The notes under the pieces were generated by a model. The model was not told the origin of the DNA. It saw only the letters and a list, made by a program, of their open reading frames with translations, and searched no databases. A stretch of DNA of 64,000 nt from Microcoleus sp. FACHB-672 (GTDB lineage Bacteria > Cyanobacteriota > Cyanobacteriia > Cyanobacteriales > Oscillatoriaceae): the NCBI RefSeq assembly GCF_014695725.1, contig NZ_JACJOU010000007.1:186001-250000 (forward strand), written 5' to 3'. A program made the position numbers and the translations under genes. This document shows positions 29,567 to 39,588 of the stretch, one piece after another; the stretch's first letter is position 1; each line of letters opens with the position of its first letter.

Positions 29567-30361
29567 TTATTTAGTCTGCGGGAAGTGGTCGATTTGAGCG
29601 TAGCCGCTGAAAATTAGCTGTTTGCCTTGGGTTTCCAGACGATTGAGCCGCATTGTCACGCCATCGAGATCAAAGCGATCAAGATCGACCATATTATCCA
29701 AAATCTGTCCCAAAGCAATTGCTAGGGTTTTAGAGGTTTCTTGCAGCGATTCCGGTACAGCATCAAGATCGATTTCGGGATTTTGAAACAGAATCCGACG
29801 CCGGCGCTCAATGCCTAATGTTACTGTCAGGGCAACGGGCACGATCCCGTGATCTCCTAAATCTGCCTTGGCGAAGATGCGAAGGCGGTTTTCAGGCAGC
29901 AGTTGCACTTGCACCTCGGAAAAAGAAACGGGTGCGTCACCGCTCAGTTCGTTTAATTCTGGCAGATCGAGGTTTTGCAGCCGCTTTTTCACTAGCTCAG
30001 CTTTAAAAGCCTGGTTAATGCCGTCTTCGGAGAGAATAACGTCGGCGATGGCTTGGGTGGGTTGTTTGAGGCGAATTTGGCCGCTAAGAATAGAGCTAAA
30101 GTCAATGGAAACAGCGTCTGTTTCAAATACCATTTCTTCAACCGGAAAATCCCGGCGAATGACCAGACCCCGACCGCTCATTTTGAAGCTATCAATACTG
30201 CCTTGTAAGAGTTTGCTGGAGGGATGGCAGCGCACAACCACCTCCACGGACTCACTCTGACTGAACAGGTGGCGAATGGATTGGCTGGCGACGGTGTTGA
30301 GCATACGCTCTCCCCAATCCGTGCCAGGGGGGGTTGTTTGACCAATGAGAGTCCCAAACAT
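29567..30361 (-). CDS. DUF2993 family protein
   Basis: A 264-residue protein of the DUF2993 (LmeA-like) family, widespread in cyanobacteria and actinobacteria. Visible conserved features include an N-terminal helix (MLNTVASQSIRHLFSQSES), alternating beta strands, EEMVFETDAVSIDFSSILSG and ILSEDGINQAF. Actinobacterial members bind phospholipid in the cell envelope; a role in lipid binding is only an analogy here, because no clear signal peptide is visible. The start is ATG 30361. It is followed by a strong hairpin terminator. Confidence 0.8.
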   Translation of the reverse strand: MFGTLIGQTTPPGTDWGERMLNTVASQSIRHLFSQSESVEVVVRCHPSSKLLQGSIDSFKMSGRGLVIRRDFPVEEMVFETDAVSIDFSSILSGQIRLKQPTQAIADVILSEDGINQAFKAELVKKRLQNLDLPELNELSGDAPVSFSEVQVQLLPENRLRIFAKADLGDHGIVPVALTVTLGIERRRRILFQNPEIDLDAVPESLQETSKTLAIALGQILDNMVDLDRFDLDGVTMRLNRLETQGKQLIFSGYAQIDHFPQTK

Positions 30362-30815
30362 GAGGTTTCTCGTTTCCAGTAGTTCTTGCTCTTTTGTAAC
30401 AAAGTATTAAGATTTCAGCAAATCCCTTGTTCAACTCGCCAAATTGCCCTAGGAACTGGCGTGGCCGGCTAAGCTCAATGTCAGGGTAGCGGGAATTAGC
30501 CGTTGGGATCATTGCTGCATCTAGATTTAGAACCTTATCTGTATGAACATTATAGGGTTGAGCAAGATGCTCGACTAGCATAAATTTATTAAATAATTCC
30601 TAGCAAAATTAATTTACTGATTGGAATAATCAAAATATCATCTTTTAGTAAATTTACGCTAAAACCCTTCATACATCTACGTTTTAGGGATTTTTAATTG
30701 TTCAGAATATCTAATGTAACAGTTAAAATTTCGGAATACTGTTTGGCGTAGATTTTAGAGAGCTAAGGAAAAAGGGCGAAGGACAGAGAGCAAAAAGCTA
30801 ATCCCTAGCCCCTAG
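30362..30815. other. Spacer without recognised gene
   Basis: A 454-base AT-rich region upstream of DUF2993 and downstream of the TPR gene. Nothing beyond probable promoter sequence was seen. Confidence 0.4.
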
Positions 30816-32765
30816 TCATCGGCTTGGTGGGCTTAACCGCTTTTTCCAAGAAGCGATTGCTGGGTGATCTGGATAAGTCTGCTCAAACATTCCCAGCCAC
30901 GAACGTGCTGCCTCTGGAGAGCCTTTAGCCACTGAAAGTTCCATCTGAACCATACAAAAGGCGGCAAATTCGCTGACATGAAAGCGCCGGCGGGACAGCA
31001 ACGGGTTCAGTAATTCTTCAGCAGCCTCAATGTCTCCCGTAACTAAATGCTGTGAAGCAATAGAGAGACGAGCGAACAAATAATCTGGATAGCGCTCGTA
31101 AATTTGGTGCGTTAGGGCGTACGCTTCTTTTTTGCGCTTCTGCTGTTCATAGGCAGTCGCCAGATTATTTAACAGCGAGGGATCGTCGGGTTCAATTTCC
31201 AGGCATTGTTGGAGCAGGCGCTCGGCCTCATCAGGCTTTTGCTGTTTTAATGCCTTAATTGCCTCACCCAGCCATTTCATAACCTGGGGATCATGCGTTC
31301 CCACCGGCTCAGTATCAATTTCAAAGCCAAAAAGTATTAGTTCTTGCCATTTGCCTCGCATCCACATCCGCACCGGCTCAGCCGCAGAAAGAAGACCGGC
31401 CCTTGAAACAACGGTTGACGCTTCATGCCGGCTTTCATCAGGCCCGCGATTACTCAAGGCAAAATCTTTGAGCGCTTCCAGCATTTCCGGCGTCTTGGCC
31501 ATTTTCGCAAGGCGCAGGGCAAACTCGCGTCCTGGGGGATCGCCCCGATCAAGGAGCATTGGCACTAAGCTGACCATCTCTGGATGCTGTTGCAGATAGC
31601 GTTGGGTTGTCTGTGTGGCGGCTTCTTCATCGTCTTCGCGAAACCCAGACCTTACCTGTTCAAGGAGTTCGTTAATCGCGTGCTGGCTGACCCAGTTGGC
31701 AAAAGGAAAGGGCCAGGGAGAATGGCGCTGACTCACCGGCTGGTTGAGATCGTTGAGGTTCGATTGGGCTAATTCAAATCCAGCATTGATTTTGAGTGCT
31801 TGCTGCCAGTATTTACGGGCACGCTCTTGGTTTCCCTGCCGTAGGTGGGCAACGGCGGCTAGATGATAAAGAAAGGGACTAGAGGGGACAGGTTCTAGGC
31901 TGCCGGCTTTTTCAGCGCCGGCGAAGGCATCAAGAACGCTTTGATCGTCGCCCAGGAAACTGAAGGCTTCTGCTTTTTTTACCCAGATATCTGCGGCATC
32001 AGATTCAATGGATTTAAGTTGCTCAGCTTGCTGCTTAGCTTCGTCAAGCCGGCCACTCAAGCACAGGTAACGGCTGAGGTTGGAGAGGGCGTGATAGTTT
32101 TTGGGATCAATTTCAAGGACGCGCTGGCTCGTGGTAATCGCTGGCTCGATTTGGCCTTCCATCACGTAGGCTTGGCTGATGTTGTTGAGCGCAGAAGTGA
32201 AATCGGGTCGGCGTTCTAATATCTGTTCTTCAAGCTGCCGGCATTCCAAATATTTCCCCAGTTCTAAGCAGCATTGAGCTTGTTCATGAAGAGTTGCCAG
32301 TTCGACAGCATCTTCGCCGGTTAACCCCATTCCTGCAACCATTTCAGTGATTTTGGGTTCCAGTTCCGCAATGGTCTGGTTAACATCGGCAACGCGCTGG
32401 TCGTTTGGCCACCGCTCAACAAACTGGCGAAAGGTTCTGATGGCCAACATGGGGCGGAAGTTGGCCAGATAGGAGCCGGCTAGCCCTAGGGTGCCATCGC
32501 TGTTATTTGGGTCAATTTTAAGCAGGCGCTCGCAAGTGTGCTGATAGTGCTGGATGTCACCAATTTCCAGGTAGAGATTCACTTGGCTGATCAGCACGTC
32601 TGGCTCGTTGGGATAGCGCTTTTCCAAAGCTTCTAGGATTTCCAACGCTTGGAGCCAATTTTTGTTGCGGATCAAGCTTTCGGCTTTGACTAAGCCGGCC
32701 ATGAGTTGTTGAGTGCCGGCACCGAACCCTTTGCCGGTGATTGGCAGTTTTTTCTTTTTTGCCAT
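30816..32765 (-). CDS. Tetratricopeptide-repeat protein
   Basis: A 649-residue cytoplasmic scaffold of helical TPR repeats. The start chosen is ATG 32765 (MAKKKKLPITGKGFGAGTQ), with GAGGAG about 10 bases upstream; an in-frame ATG at 32900 would add 45 residues of unlikely sequence. Repeats are visible around residues 20-130 (ALEILEALEKRYPNEPDVLI), 165-290 (NISQAYVMEGQIEPAI, ALSNLSRYLCLSGRLDEA) and 500-620 (DEAERLLQQCLEIEPDDPSL). There is no catalytic domain, so it probably mediates protein-protein contacts; the partner is unknown. Confidence 0.85.
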   Translation of the reverse strand: MAKKKKLPITGKGFGAGTQQLMAGLVKAESLIRNKNWLQALEILEALEKRYPNEPDVLISQVNLYLEIGDIQHYQHTCERLLKIDPNNSDGTLGLAGSYLANFRPMLAIRTFRQFVERWPNDQRVADVNQTIAELEPKITEMVAGMGLTGEDAVELATLHEQAQCCLELGKYLECRQLEEQILERRPDFTSALNNISQAYVMEGQIEPAITTSQRVLEIDPKNYHALSNLSRYLCLSGRLDEAKQQAEQLKSIESDAADIWVKKAEAFSFLGDDQSVLDAFAGAEKAGSLEPVPSSPFLYHLAAVAHLRQGNQERARKYWQQALKINAGFELAQSNLNDLNQPVSQRHSPWPFPFANWVSQHAINELLEQVRSGFREDDEEAATQTTQRYLQQHPEMVSLVPMLLDRGDPPGREFALRLAKMAKTPEMLEALKDFALSNRGPDESRHEASTVVSRAGLLSAAEPVRMWMRGKWQELILFGFEIDTEPVGTHDPQVMKWLGEAIKALKQQKPDEAERLLQQCLEIEPDDPSLLNNLATAYEQQKRKKEAYALTHQIYERYPDYLFARLSIASQHLVTGDIEAAEELLNPLLSRRRFHVSEFAAFCMVQMELSVAKGSPEAARSWLGMFEQTYPDHPAIASWKKRLSPPSR

Positions 32766-33042
32766 ACATTTTGGCTCCTCGTCTGGGCAAAAGTCCCTTG
32801 CGATCACAGTAGTCGCCGGTTGCGCTCTCATCAAGCCATGGACAAAAAAGCTTATAAATGACGAGAGCAAGTTCAGTGGCTCAAAATGAGCAGCAGACAT
32901 AACACTGAACTTGCCCTAAGGGTTGTCTGATTGATTTCCAAATTCAAGGCGGCTTTTGTTTTAGCCTCAAGGTTTTAGCTTGCCGGTTAATCAGCCTCGG
33001 CCAGAGGTCAAACCGCATAGCCCTGCCATTTTCTCATCAGAC

Positions 33043-33354
33043 TTAGCTAATCTTGCGCTGATACTCTTCTAAGATGTCCATGAGCTGAACTTGAGATTGC
33101 ATTGGCAGCAAATCCAACAGAGAAACTTCCCGTTTGCCACCCCCTAATTTCACAGGAATATTTTGCAGGATCGGTAGAACCTGGTCTTCGTCGATAGTTC
33201 TACCACTCAGGAGCGGGTAAAGACGTTCAGCAAGAACGGTGTGAAGATGAGCTTCACGTAAATGGAGGTGCCACTTGGCGATGTCCATGTAAACGTTCTC
33301 GCCAATCTCAGCCGCGAGTTCTTCGATTGCTTGTGTGGTACTTAGGTTAGCCAT
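33043..33354 (-). CDS. DUF3181 family protein
   Basis: A 103-residue soluble protein specific to cyanobacteria and assigned to DUF3181 by its conserved stretches (IGENVYMDIAKWHLHLREAH, LHTVLAERLYPLLSG, and IPVKLGGGKREVSLLDLLP). Function is unknown. It is followed 80 bases downstream on the same strand by the VKOR-thioredoxin gene in the reverse order of transcription (VKOR is upstream), so the two may be read together. Confidence 0.8.
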   Translation of the reverse strand: MANLSTTQAIEELAAEIGENVYMDIAKWHLHLREAHLHTVLAERLYPLLSGRTIDEDQVLPILQNIPVKLGGGKREVSLLDLLPMQSQVQLMDILEEYQRKIS

Positions 33355-33436
33355 AGTAACTTCTACTCCCTCAACAGAATATTAGCTGCACCAGAGTTTC
33401 AGCTTCTATTCTAGGGTTTTGTAGCTTGAGTGACTT

Positions 33437-34393
33437 TTAAGGCGCTGTGGGCGTGGCGATGGTGTTCTTAAAGTTACGCGGGCCGTTGTAACCGGAGAGA
33501 TCGGCTAGTTTCTCTAGGGATTGTACGCCTTGATAAAATTTGCCGTTAACTTCCCAAGTTGGGTAGCCTTGAACTTTCGCGTCTATACACATTTGAGCGC
33601 GAGAATTGCGGCCCTCGGGGTCACATTCAACATAGTCCGCTAGTGCGAATGCTTCTTTGCCAAACAGTTGCTTTTGATCGTGGCAGTGTGGACACCAAAA
33701 AGCCCCGTATTCCTTGGCACCAACTTGGGTGAGATGACGTGCTAAAGCAATTTCTGCTTCACCAGAGGTGGTTGTAACAGGCGGGCCAACTTGTCCGGAA
33801 CCTGAGGAATTAACAGCAGAGTCCGTTGCCACAGGTGAGTTGGCGTTCGCATATATTCCCAATGCCCCAATCAGCGTCACCATCCCAACAATGATGCCGG
33901 TGAAAACGATTTGACCAATATCTTCCCATTCCCGGCCTATTAGGGTCAGCACAAATATTGCGAGTGAAAATAAGGCTGAGGCGAGGCAATAGAAACAGAA
34001 TTCTTTAATGACAAAAATCAGCAGATACATTAAATAGCCGCTGAAAATCACCAGTGCAATGCCACCGGCAAATAACAATGGCCAAGTTAGGTTTTCCAGT
34101 TTGGAGCGTAGTTCCTTCTGATTGGCCGGATTAACTGCCAAAGGAGCCGCCGCCATTACCGCCATAGCGGTGTAGGCCAAAAAACCTAACAGTGTCAAAG
34201 GTATGCCGAAAACTTGAGCGTAAGGACTGTTGAGTACCTGGTTACAGCCGCTTGTAGGGCAGACGGCACCAACATTGCCGGTCAATTTGACAACTGTGAG
34301 AAAGGCTGTTTCTAAAGCACCGGCAGCTGCTATCGCCGCGATCAGGACACGCGACCAGCGATGAATCCAAGGAGTAGAACGTCGGCGAATCAT
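33437..34393 (-). CDS. Vitamin K epoxide reductase (VKOR) fused to a DsbA/thioredoxin-like domain
   Basis: A 318-residue disulfide-forming enzyme. The VKOR part (residues 1-190) has four to five membrane helices, the loop cysteines in CPTSGCNQVL and the active CxxC in FCFYCLAS that reduces quinone. A lumen or periplasm thioredoxin-like domain (about 215-305) carries CPHC in GAFWCPHCHDQKQLF and YPTWEVNGK with the cis-proline. Electrons from folding proteins pass from CPHC to VKOR and then to plastoquinone or phylloquinone. In cyanobacteria and plants (LTO1) this fusion is needed for photosystem II assembly. The start is ATG 34393. Confidence 0.94.
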   Translation of the reverse strand: MIRRRSTPWIHRWSRVLIAAIAAAGALETAFLTVVKLTGNVGAVCPTSGCNQVLNSPYAQVFGIPLTLLGFLAYTAMAVMAAAPLAVNPANQKELRSKLENLTWPLLFAGGIALVIFSGYLMYLLIFVIKEFCFYCLASALFSLAIFVLTLIGREWEDIGQIVFTGIIVGMVTLIGALGIYANANSPVATDSAVNSSGSGQVGPPVTTTSGEAEIALARHLTQVGAKEYGAFWCPHCHDQKQLFGKEAFALADYVECDPEGRNSRAQMCIDAKVQGYPTWEVNGKFYQGVQSLEKLADLSGYNGPRNFKNTIATPTAP

Positions 34394-34470
34394 GTCAACT
34401 TTAGAGTTTAGATTTAGATTTTAGATTTTAGTGTGTCGTTTGTCGTTTGTGTTTTATCGCCTCCTGGGCG

Positions 34471-35316
34471 CTAATGAACGGTAAAAGACGAAACGGGTTT
34501 GGGGGCCGGCTTTTCCGAGACGCTGCGGCGCGTGGCTTCCACAAATTGGCTGACCCGAATCGGATCGATGGGTTGTTCGATGCGTCCATGTCGTTTCAGG
34601 GAACTAGAGACAATGACGCCGTCTGCTGCTTGCATCAGGGTGGGGATATTTTCCCAATTGGCCCCACTACCAATGAAAACCGGCGTGCCCTTCGCGGCTG
34701 CTGTGGCCAGTTCTAGGTCTTCTAAATTGGGAGGACTGCCGGTTGCCCAACCGGAGAGAATCACGCCATCGGCTAAACCCCGTTCTATTGTCTCTTGTAC
34801 GGCTGTGGTGAGATTGGGAGAACCCAAAGGCCGAGCGTGCTTGACCAGTACATCTGCCAGTATTTTGACATCACTGCCCAATTCCCGCCGGTAGCGCAGG
34901 AGTTGATGGGCTTGTCCTTCGATTAACCCTTGATCGGTGGCCATGACGCCGGTTAGGACGTTGACGCGGATAAATTTGGCTCCCACATTGGAGGCAATGG
35001 CCAATGCGCTGTGGGCATCGTTGCGTAAGACATTGATCCCCACCGGCAGCGTCACCAAATTCATCAAATGCCCAATGATCAGTGTCATTGCACTGACCAC
35101 AGCCGGATCGACTCGGCCACTGGTAAACGGCGCGTCGAAAAAATTTTCCACGATCAACGCGTTAACGCCACCGGATGCCAAGGCCGTTGCTTCTTGTTCC
35201 GCTCGATCAATCACAGCTCTAAGGCTGCCACCCCACCGGGGAGATGTCGGTAGCGGCAATAAATGTACCACCCCAATAATTGGATTTGGTGTTTTGAATA
35301 TCTGATTTAAGTCCAC
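34471..35316 (-). CDS. btpA: Photosystem I biogenesis protein BtpA
   Basis: A 281-residue TIM-barrel protein of the BtpA/SgcQ family. Conserved stretches: PIIGVVHLLPLPTSPRWGG, ALIVENFFDAPF, FIRVNVLTGVMATDQGLI, VFIGSGANWENI and VIVSSSLKRHG. In Synechocystis BtpA is a peripheral thylakoid protein that stabilises the photosystem I reaction centre, especially at low temperature. The start is a GTG. It lies next to the VKOR-thioredoxin gene (77 bases), and both serve photosystem maintenance, so a shared transcript is plausible. Confidence 0.93.
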   Translation of the reverse strand: MDLNQIFKTPNPIIGVVHLLPLPTSPRWGGSLRAVIDRAEQEATALASGGVNALIVENFFDAPFTSGRVDPAVVSAMTLIIGHLMNLVTLPVGINVLRNDAHSALAIASNVGAKFIRVNVLTGVMATDQGLIEGQAHQLLRYRRELGSDVKILADVLVKHARPLGSPNLTTAVQETIERGLADGVILSGWATGSPPNLEDLELATAAAKGTPVFIGSGANWENIPTLMQAADGVIVSSSLKRHGRIEQPIDPIRVSQFVEATRRSVSEKPAPKPVSSFTVH

Positions 35317-35645
35317 AATTTTACGATTCGGACTCGGCAGTAAATTGAGTCAACCACATACATTTCTAAATACAGGCAATGAGATTCACGCTTGCCGTTC
35401 ATCTCTGCTGTAGAGCTTAGAGCAAGTCTCCTGTACTGTACTATAACTGAGAGCGGGCACCCTATAACCAGTTTGATGCAGAATTTGCCGCCGCCAAAGT
35501 TGGTAATTTTCCAGCTTGCTCTGTTAGGTATTCAGCTTCTGGTCTGATTTGGTTGTCACCCAATTAATTCGCCGTGATTAATTTTCCTAGAGCCGGCACT
35601 TAGAATATTTTTCTTTTTTTAATTAATTCTCCCAGCAGATATGAA
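35317..35645. promoter_or_regulatory. Divergent spacer between btpA and the SGNH hydrolase gene
   Basis: A 329-base spacer. It must contain both promoters; the last 60 bases before 35646 are strongly AT-rich. No gene or RNA was recognised. Confidence 0.35.
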
Positions 35646-36605
35646 ATGAAAATTGCGCTGCTCATTTTGGCCATTGGCGTGGGCCTTTTGACGCTATTAG
35701 AGGTGAGCCTGCGCCTGCTATTTGGTTTTGGCAGAACCCTCATTTATATTCCAGATGAGAAAATTGGCTATCTTTTAGCCCCGAACCAGCGCACTCGCCG
35801 GTTTGGCAACCGAATTGAAATTAATCAGTATTCCATGCGAAGTGCGCCGGCATCGCTAACTCGACCGGCTTCTACCTTGCGGGTGCTACTGCTGGGAGAT
35901 TCTGTAGCAAATGGCGGATGGTGGACGGATCGCGAGGAGACGATTTCCGCGATGATGGCTCGTGAGTTAGGAGGGGAAGAGGGAGCAGTTGAAGTCCTCA
36001 ATGCTTCTGCCAATTCTTGGGGTCCCAGAAATGAATTGGCTTATTTACAACGCTTTGGCACGTTTGAGGCTCAGGCAGTAGTGTTGCTGATTAATACCGA
36101 TGATTTATTTGCCACGGCACCCACTTCGCTGCCGGTGGGCCAAGATCGTAACTATCCGAGCCGGCAACCTCCTTTCGCTTTGGTGGAAGTGTTGAACCGT
36201 TACGTTTTGCCTTCGCCGCCGGTTTCCCCTGAATTACAAGCCGTGCAGGCAGAAACCGGCGATCGAGTCGGTCGCAATTTGGAAGCAATCCAACAAATTA
36301 AGGAAATTGTCAACCAAAATGATGGCCAATTTTTACTGGCCATGACCCCTTTATTGCGTGAAATTGGACAGCCCGGTTCGTTGGATTACGAAAAAAAGGC
36401 GCGTCTGCGTCTCAATGACTTTACTCAAAAGGAGCAAATAACCTACATTGATTTTCAGCCCATTTTCAATGCAGCCCAGCAGCCAGAAAGTCTCTACCGA
36501 GACCACATTCACCTTAGTCCCACCGGCAACCAAAAAGTCTGTGAACTCATCAGCAAGGAACTGAGCCGGCTATTGCAGCAAAAACTGCAAGAAGCCGAGG
36601 ATTAA
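35646..36605 (+). CDS. SGNH/GDSL-family hydrolase, membrane-anchored
   Basis: A 319-residue protein with an N-terminal helix (MKIALLILAIGVGLLTLLEV) acting as anchor or signal. The SGNH signatures follow: block I GDSVANGG with the nucleophile serine (about residue 82), an asparagine in NASANSWGPRNE, and block V YRDHIHLSPTGN supplying Asp and His. Members are esterases, acyltransferases or deacetylases acting on lipids or polysaccharides. The substrate cannot be told; an extracytoplasmic glycan is likely from the anchor. ATG 35646 lies just after an out-of-frame ATG at 35641 that is followed by an immediate stop. Confidence 0.85.
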   Translation: MKIALLILAIGVGLLTLLEVSLRLLFGFGRTLIYIPDEKIGYLLAPNQRTRRFGNRIEINQYSMRSAPASLTRPASTLRVLLLGDSVANGGWWTDREETISAMMARELGGEEGAVEVLNASANSWGPRNELAYLQRFGTFEAQAVVLLINTDDLFATAPTSLPVGQDRNYPSRQPPFALVEVLNRYVLPSPPVSPELQAVQAETGDRVGRNLEAIQQIKEIVNQNDGQFLLAMTPLLREIGQPGSLDYEKKARLRLNDFTQKEQITYIDFQPIFNAAQQPESLYRDHIHLSPTGNQKVCELISKELSRLLQQKLQEAED

Positions 36606-36647
36606 TGCCCCTAGCCACTAGCCACGCTTCCCTTCTAGCCGATTCCA

Positions 36648-37754
36648 TCACATAACCGTAACGGTGGAAGGATGTAAGGAACTGCGCTCCGCATCTGAGG
36701 AATACCACACGTTACCGTCAAGGGCCATTTGCTCAATCACACTGGCTAAACGCAAAGCTTTGAGAGCTTGCTGCCCGCCGACAGAAGGTTGATTTCCCCC
36801 CCGGACGCAGTTGACAAAATGCTCTAGCTCTGCATGAAGCGGCTCAATATTGCTGGTATAGACTTTTTCAATTAGACCATCCTGCCGGTAAAGCACTTGG
36901 CCATAGTCCGTCATGTAGTTGGCAGTTGTTTGCCGGTGAATCAAGATTTCATTATTGAGAAAATCCGCCTCCGTTAGCGAATTCTTACAATGAGCCACAA
37001 TTCGCCGCAGTTTTCGGTGAGTCACTTTGCTCGCCGTCAGCGTGGCCACAATCCCATTCGCAAAGCCAAGGGTCGCGGTCACATAATCTAAAAATCCAGA
37101 ACCAGAAGCGCGACTGCCACTAGCCGTTAGCTTAACCACAGGAGCCTCTGCCAGCTCTAAAAGCAGGTCAATGTCATGAATCATCAGATCCAAGACCACA
37201 GACACATCGTTAGCCCGGTGAGAATAAGGACTCATGCGATGGGCTTCTAAAGCCAGCAATTCTTCTGTCTTTAGTACCTTGCTAAGTTCTTGGAAGGCTG
37301 GGTTAAAGCGTTCAATATGCCCCACTTGTAGAATGCAGCCTGATTCAGCGGCAGCATTGACCAGAGATTCAGCCTCCGTAATGCTGGCAGCAATCGGCTT
37401 TTCAATCAAGACATGGACACCGGCATGGAGACAAGTCATGCCTACCGAGTGATGCAGTCTTGTTGGAACGGCAATACAAACGGCCTCCACATGGGGGAGG
37501 AGGTCACGATAATCTTCAAAAAAGCGAATCCGATATTTACTGGCAGTGTCTAGACCCCGCTCTACACTAATGTCGGCCACACCCACTAGCTCTACGTCTT
37601 TCAACAAGCTAAGAACGCGGGTGTGATGCTGTCCCATGTTCCCAACCCCTATCACCCCAATTCGGATGGGTTCGGGTTGATTTCGCGGTACATAAGCGTT
37701 TGAACATCCCACTGATATGCGATCTTGCACTCCTGGATTCTCCTCCTCCACCAC
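36648..37754 (-). CDS. Gfo/Idh/MocA family NAD(P)-dependent oxidoreductase
   Basis: A 368-residue dehydrogenase. The Rossmann fold has GVIGVGNMGQHHTRVL, and the catalytic EKP motif is intact in HVLIEKPIAAS. The C-terminal domain contains LDLMIHDIDLLLEL with the family's histidine-aspartate. Close cyanobacterial relatives act on sugars or sugar nucleotides, but the substrate is not evident. The first 25 residues are unlike the family, so the start is unsure: GTG 37754 is used here, but GTG 37730, spaced well after GGAGGAGGAG, is a better translational start. Confidence 0.88.
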   Translation of the reverse strand: MVEEENPGVQDRISVGCSNAYVPRNQPEPIRIGVIGVGNMGQHHTRVLSLLKDVELVGVADISVERGLDTASKYRIRFFEDYRDLLPHVEAVCIAVPTRLHHSVGMTCLHAGVHVLIEKPIAASITEAESLVNAAAESGCILQVGHIERFNPAFQELSKVLKTEELLALEAHRMSPYSHRANDVSVVLDLMIHDIDLLLELAEAPVVKLTASGSRASGSGFLDYVTATLGFANGIVATLTASKVTHRKLRRIVAHCKNSLTEADFLNNEILIHRQTTANYMTDYGQVLYRQDGLIEKVYTSNIEPLHAELEHFVNCVRGGNQPSVGGQQALKALRLASVIEQMALDGNVWYSSDAERSSLHPSTVTVM

Positions 37755-38014
37755 AAAGCTTTAGCCTTTGGGCAGCCATTAGCCGCCTCAAACCATCCAG
37801 ATACTATCACAGGGTCTCTATTTGTGAAGAATTTCAAAGTTCACTTCCAGTTCCCGCCTTGTGTGATTAACTTCTGGTTAAATGTTGAGCGCTCAGCAAA
37901 AAACGCTGAAGGCTAGGACTTCACCGGCACTGAAACTGCTGAATTTAAAGGGCTTTGTTTAAAGCTGTTGAGACTCTGGCTATCGTTTTGTGGGGTAGCT
38001 AGGGTGCTAGCTGG

Positions 38015-39010
38015 TTGCCGGCATTTTTTTCGGAACACGATCTAGTAACCTATCTTCTGGTGCGGGTCTCGAAACTTAGAAATCTGAACGGGCGTAACCG
38101 GAAAAATGTTTTTAGTCTCACTCGCCTTGAACCCAGCCATATCCTCATTCCCAATCGCAAACTCTTGAAGATTCAAAATTCTAACGAAGTCACAGGTTCA
38201 AAAGTTTCCTTGGCACCGGCAGTTTATATTGTGGGTGCAGGCCCTGGCGATCCCGATTTACTGACGGTTAAAGCTCAGAAAATATTGGCTGAAGCCGATG
38301 TTATTTTGTTTGCCGATTCTTTGGTGCCCAAACAAATTTTACAGGGCGTCCGTTCTGATGCGGAAATTATCCGAACTGCCAATAAAACCCTAGAAGAAAT
38401 TCTGCCGGTGATGATTGCACGCGTGCAAGCGCAGCAGTCTGTCGTGCGGCTGCATTCTGGCGATCCTTGCCTTTACGGTGCTGTTCACGAGCAAATGCAA
38501 GCCTTAGCAGAAGCCGGCATTCCTTTTGAAGTCATCCCTGGAATTAGCGCTTTTCAAGCCGCAGCAGCCAAGCTAAAAGTTGAGCTAACGGTGCCGGGAG
38601 TGGTGCAGACCATTATCTTAACTCGCATTGCCGGTCGCACCGGCGTCCCAGAATCTGAGGAATTGGCCTCACTAGCAGCCCATAAAGCTAGCTTATGTCT
38701 ATACCTCAGCGCCCGCCATGTCGAAGACGCCCAGCAGAAATTAATGGAACATTACCCAGCCGAGATGCCGGTGGCCATTTGTTATCGGCTGGGTTGGCCC
38801 GATGAGAAAATTTTTCAGGTTCCCCTGCACCAAATGGCAACACTCACCCAGCAGGAAGACTTAATTCGCACCACACTTTATGTCATCAGTCCGGCATTAG
38901 CAACGGCAGAAACAGCAGAAACAGCGCGTTCTCGTCTTTACAATCCAGAACACGCTCACCTGTTTCGCCCGTCTAGCATCGGAACTGATAAACTATCGCC
39001 ATCTGCATGA
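38015..39010 (+). CDS. cobM: Precorrin-4 C11-methyltransferase
   Basis: A SAM-dependent methyltransferase of cobalamin (corrin) biosynthesis, CobM/CbiF, methylating C11 of precorrin-4. Signatures: VYIVGAGPGDPDLLTVKA at the SAM pocket, ADSLVPKQIL, RLHSGDPCLYGA, FEVIPGISAFQAAAA and YRLGWPDEKI. The catalytic domain begins at about residue 66; the preceding stretch is not family-like and contains no ATG in frame, so the true start is probably TTG 38165 or TTG 38210, giving about 267-282 residues. No cobalamin riboswitch core was seen upstream. Confidence 0.92.
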   Translation: MPAFFSEHDLVTYLLVRVSKLRNLNGRNRKNVFSLTRLEPSHILIPNRKLLKIQNSNEVTGSKVSLAPAVYIVGAGPGDPDLLTVKAQKILAEADVILFADSLVPKQILQGVRSDAEIIRTANKTLEEILPVMIARVQAQQSVVRLHSGDPCLYGAVHEQMQALAEAGIPFEVIPGISAFQAAAAKLKVELTVPGVVQTIILTRIAGRTGVPESEELASLAAHKASLCLYLSARHVEDAQQKLMEHYPAEMPVAICYRLGWPDEKIFQVPLHQMATLTQQEDLIRTTLYVISPALATAETAETARSRLYNPEHAHLFRPSSIGTDKLSPSA

Positions 39011-39043
39011 AATCAAGATAGTTGTGATTTAAAGGACAAAAAA

Positions 39044-39427
39044 ATGAACGAGTTAAACTGCCCCAAATGTCAAGGAGACTTACAACAAGTTGTTTATGCA
39101 AATGTTGAAGTGGAGCGGTGTGTCGAGTGCAAAGGAATTTGGTTTGATTCTCTTGAAGCCCAGGAACTAAAAGAAATAGAAGGCTCTGAAACAGTGGATG
39201 TCGGTGAGCCAGAAACTGGCAGTAAGTTTAATGAAGTTGGCGATATCAATTGCCCAAAATGTCGCACAAAAATGACGAAGATGGTGGAACTCAACCAGCC
39301 TCACATTTGGTATGAAAAATGCCCGGTGTGCTATGGCATCTGGTTTGATGCAGGTGAGTTTAAGGATTACAAGGAAGAAAATTTTATGGATGCAGTCAAA
39401 GGGCTGTTTGGCAAGGAAAGACGGTAA
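39044..39427 (+). CDS. Double zinc-ribbon (zf-TFIIB type) protein
   Basis: A 127-residue protein with two zinc ribbons of the zf-TFIIB-like family. Copy 1: CPKCQGDLQQ then CVECKGIWFD (residues 5-35). Copy 2: CPKCRTKMTK then CPVCYGIWFDAGEF (about 69-110). All eight cysteines are in place. Such proteins bind zinc and may contact nucleic acid or protein, but no function is established. It lies 33 bases after cobM on the same strand, and a purine-rich AAAGGACAAAAAA precedes the ATG, so it may share the cobM transcript. Confidence 0.85.
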   Translation: MNELNCPKCQGDLQQVVYANVEVERCVECKGIWFDSLEAQELKEIEGSETVDVGEPETGSKFNEVGDINCPKCRTKMTKMVELNQPHIWYEKCPVCYGIWFDAGEFKDYKEENFMDAVKGLFGKERR

Positions 39428-39588
39428 GTCGGAGTCGGCAGCCTCGGTTGCGGCGGTTTGAGGGGAACATACTTGCCGGTGTAACTTAGGTGAGGGCAAG
39501 CCAATCATTCTCATCAGGCTTGAAGTGGACTTGAGTTTGCCGGCAGCACATTGATACACTGATCGGTGTAGTATCGGCGTGTAGACCT

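Noticed and set aside
37755-38014. Possible cobalamin riboswitch before cobM
   Set aside because: No B12-box or conserved core sequence could be found in the spacer.
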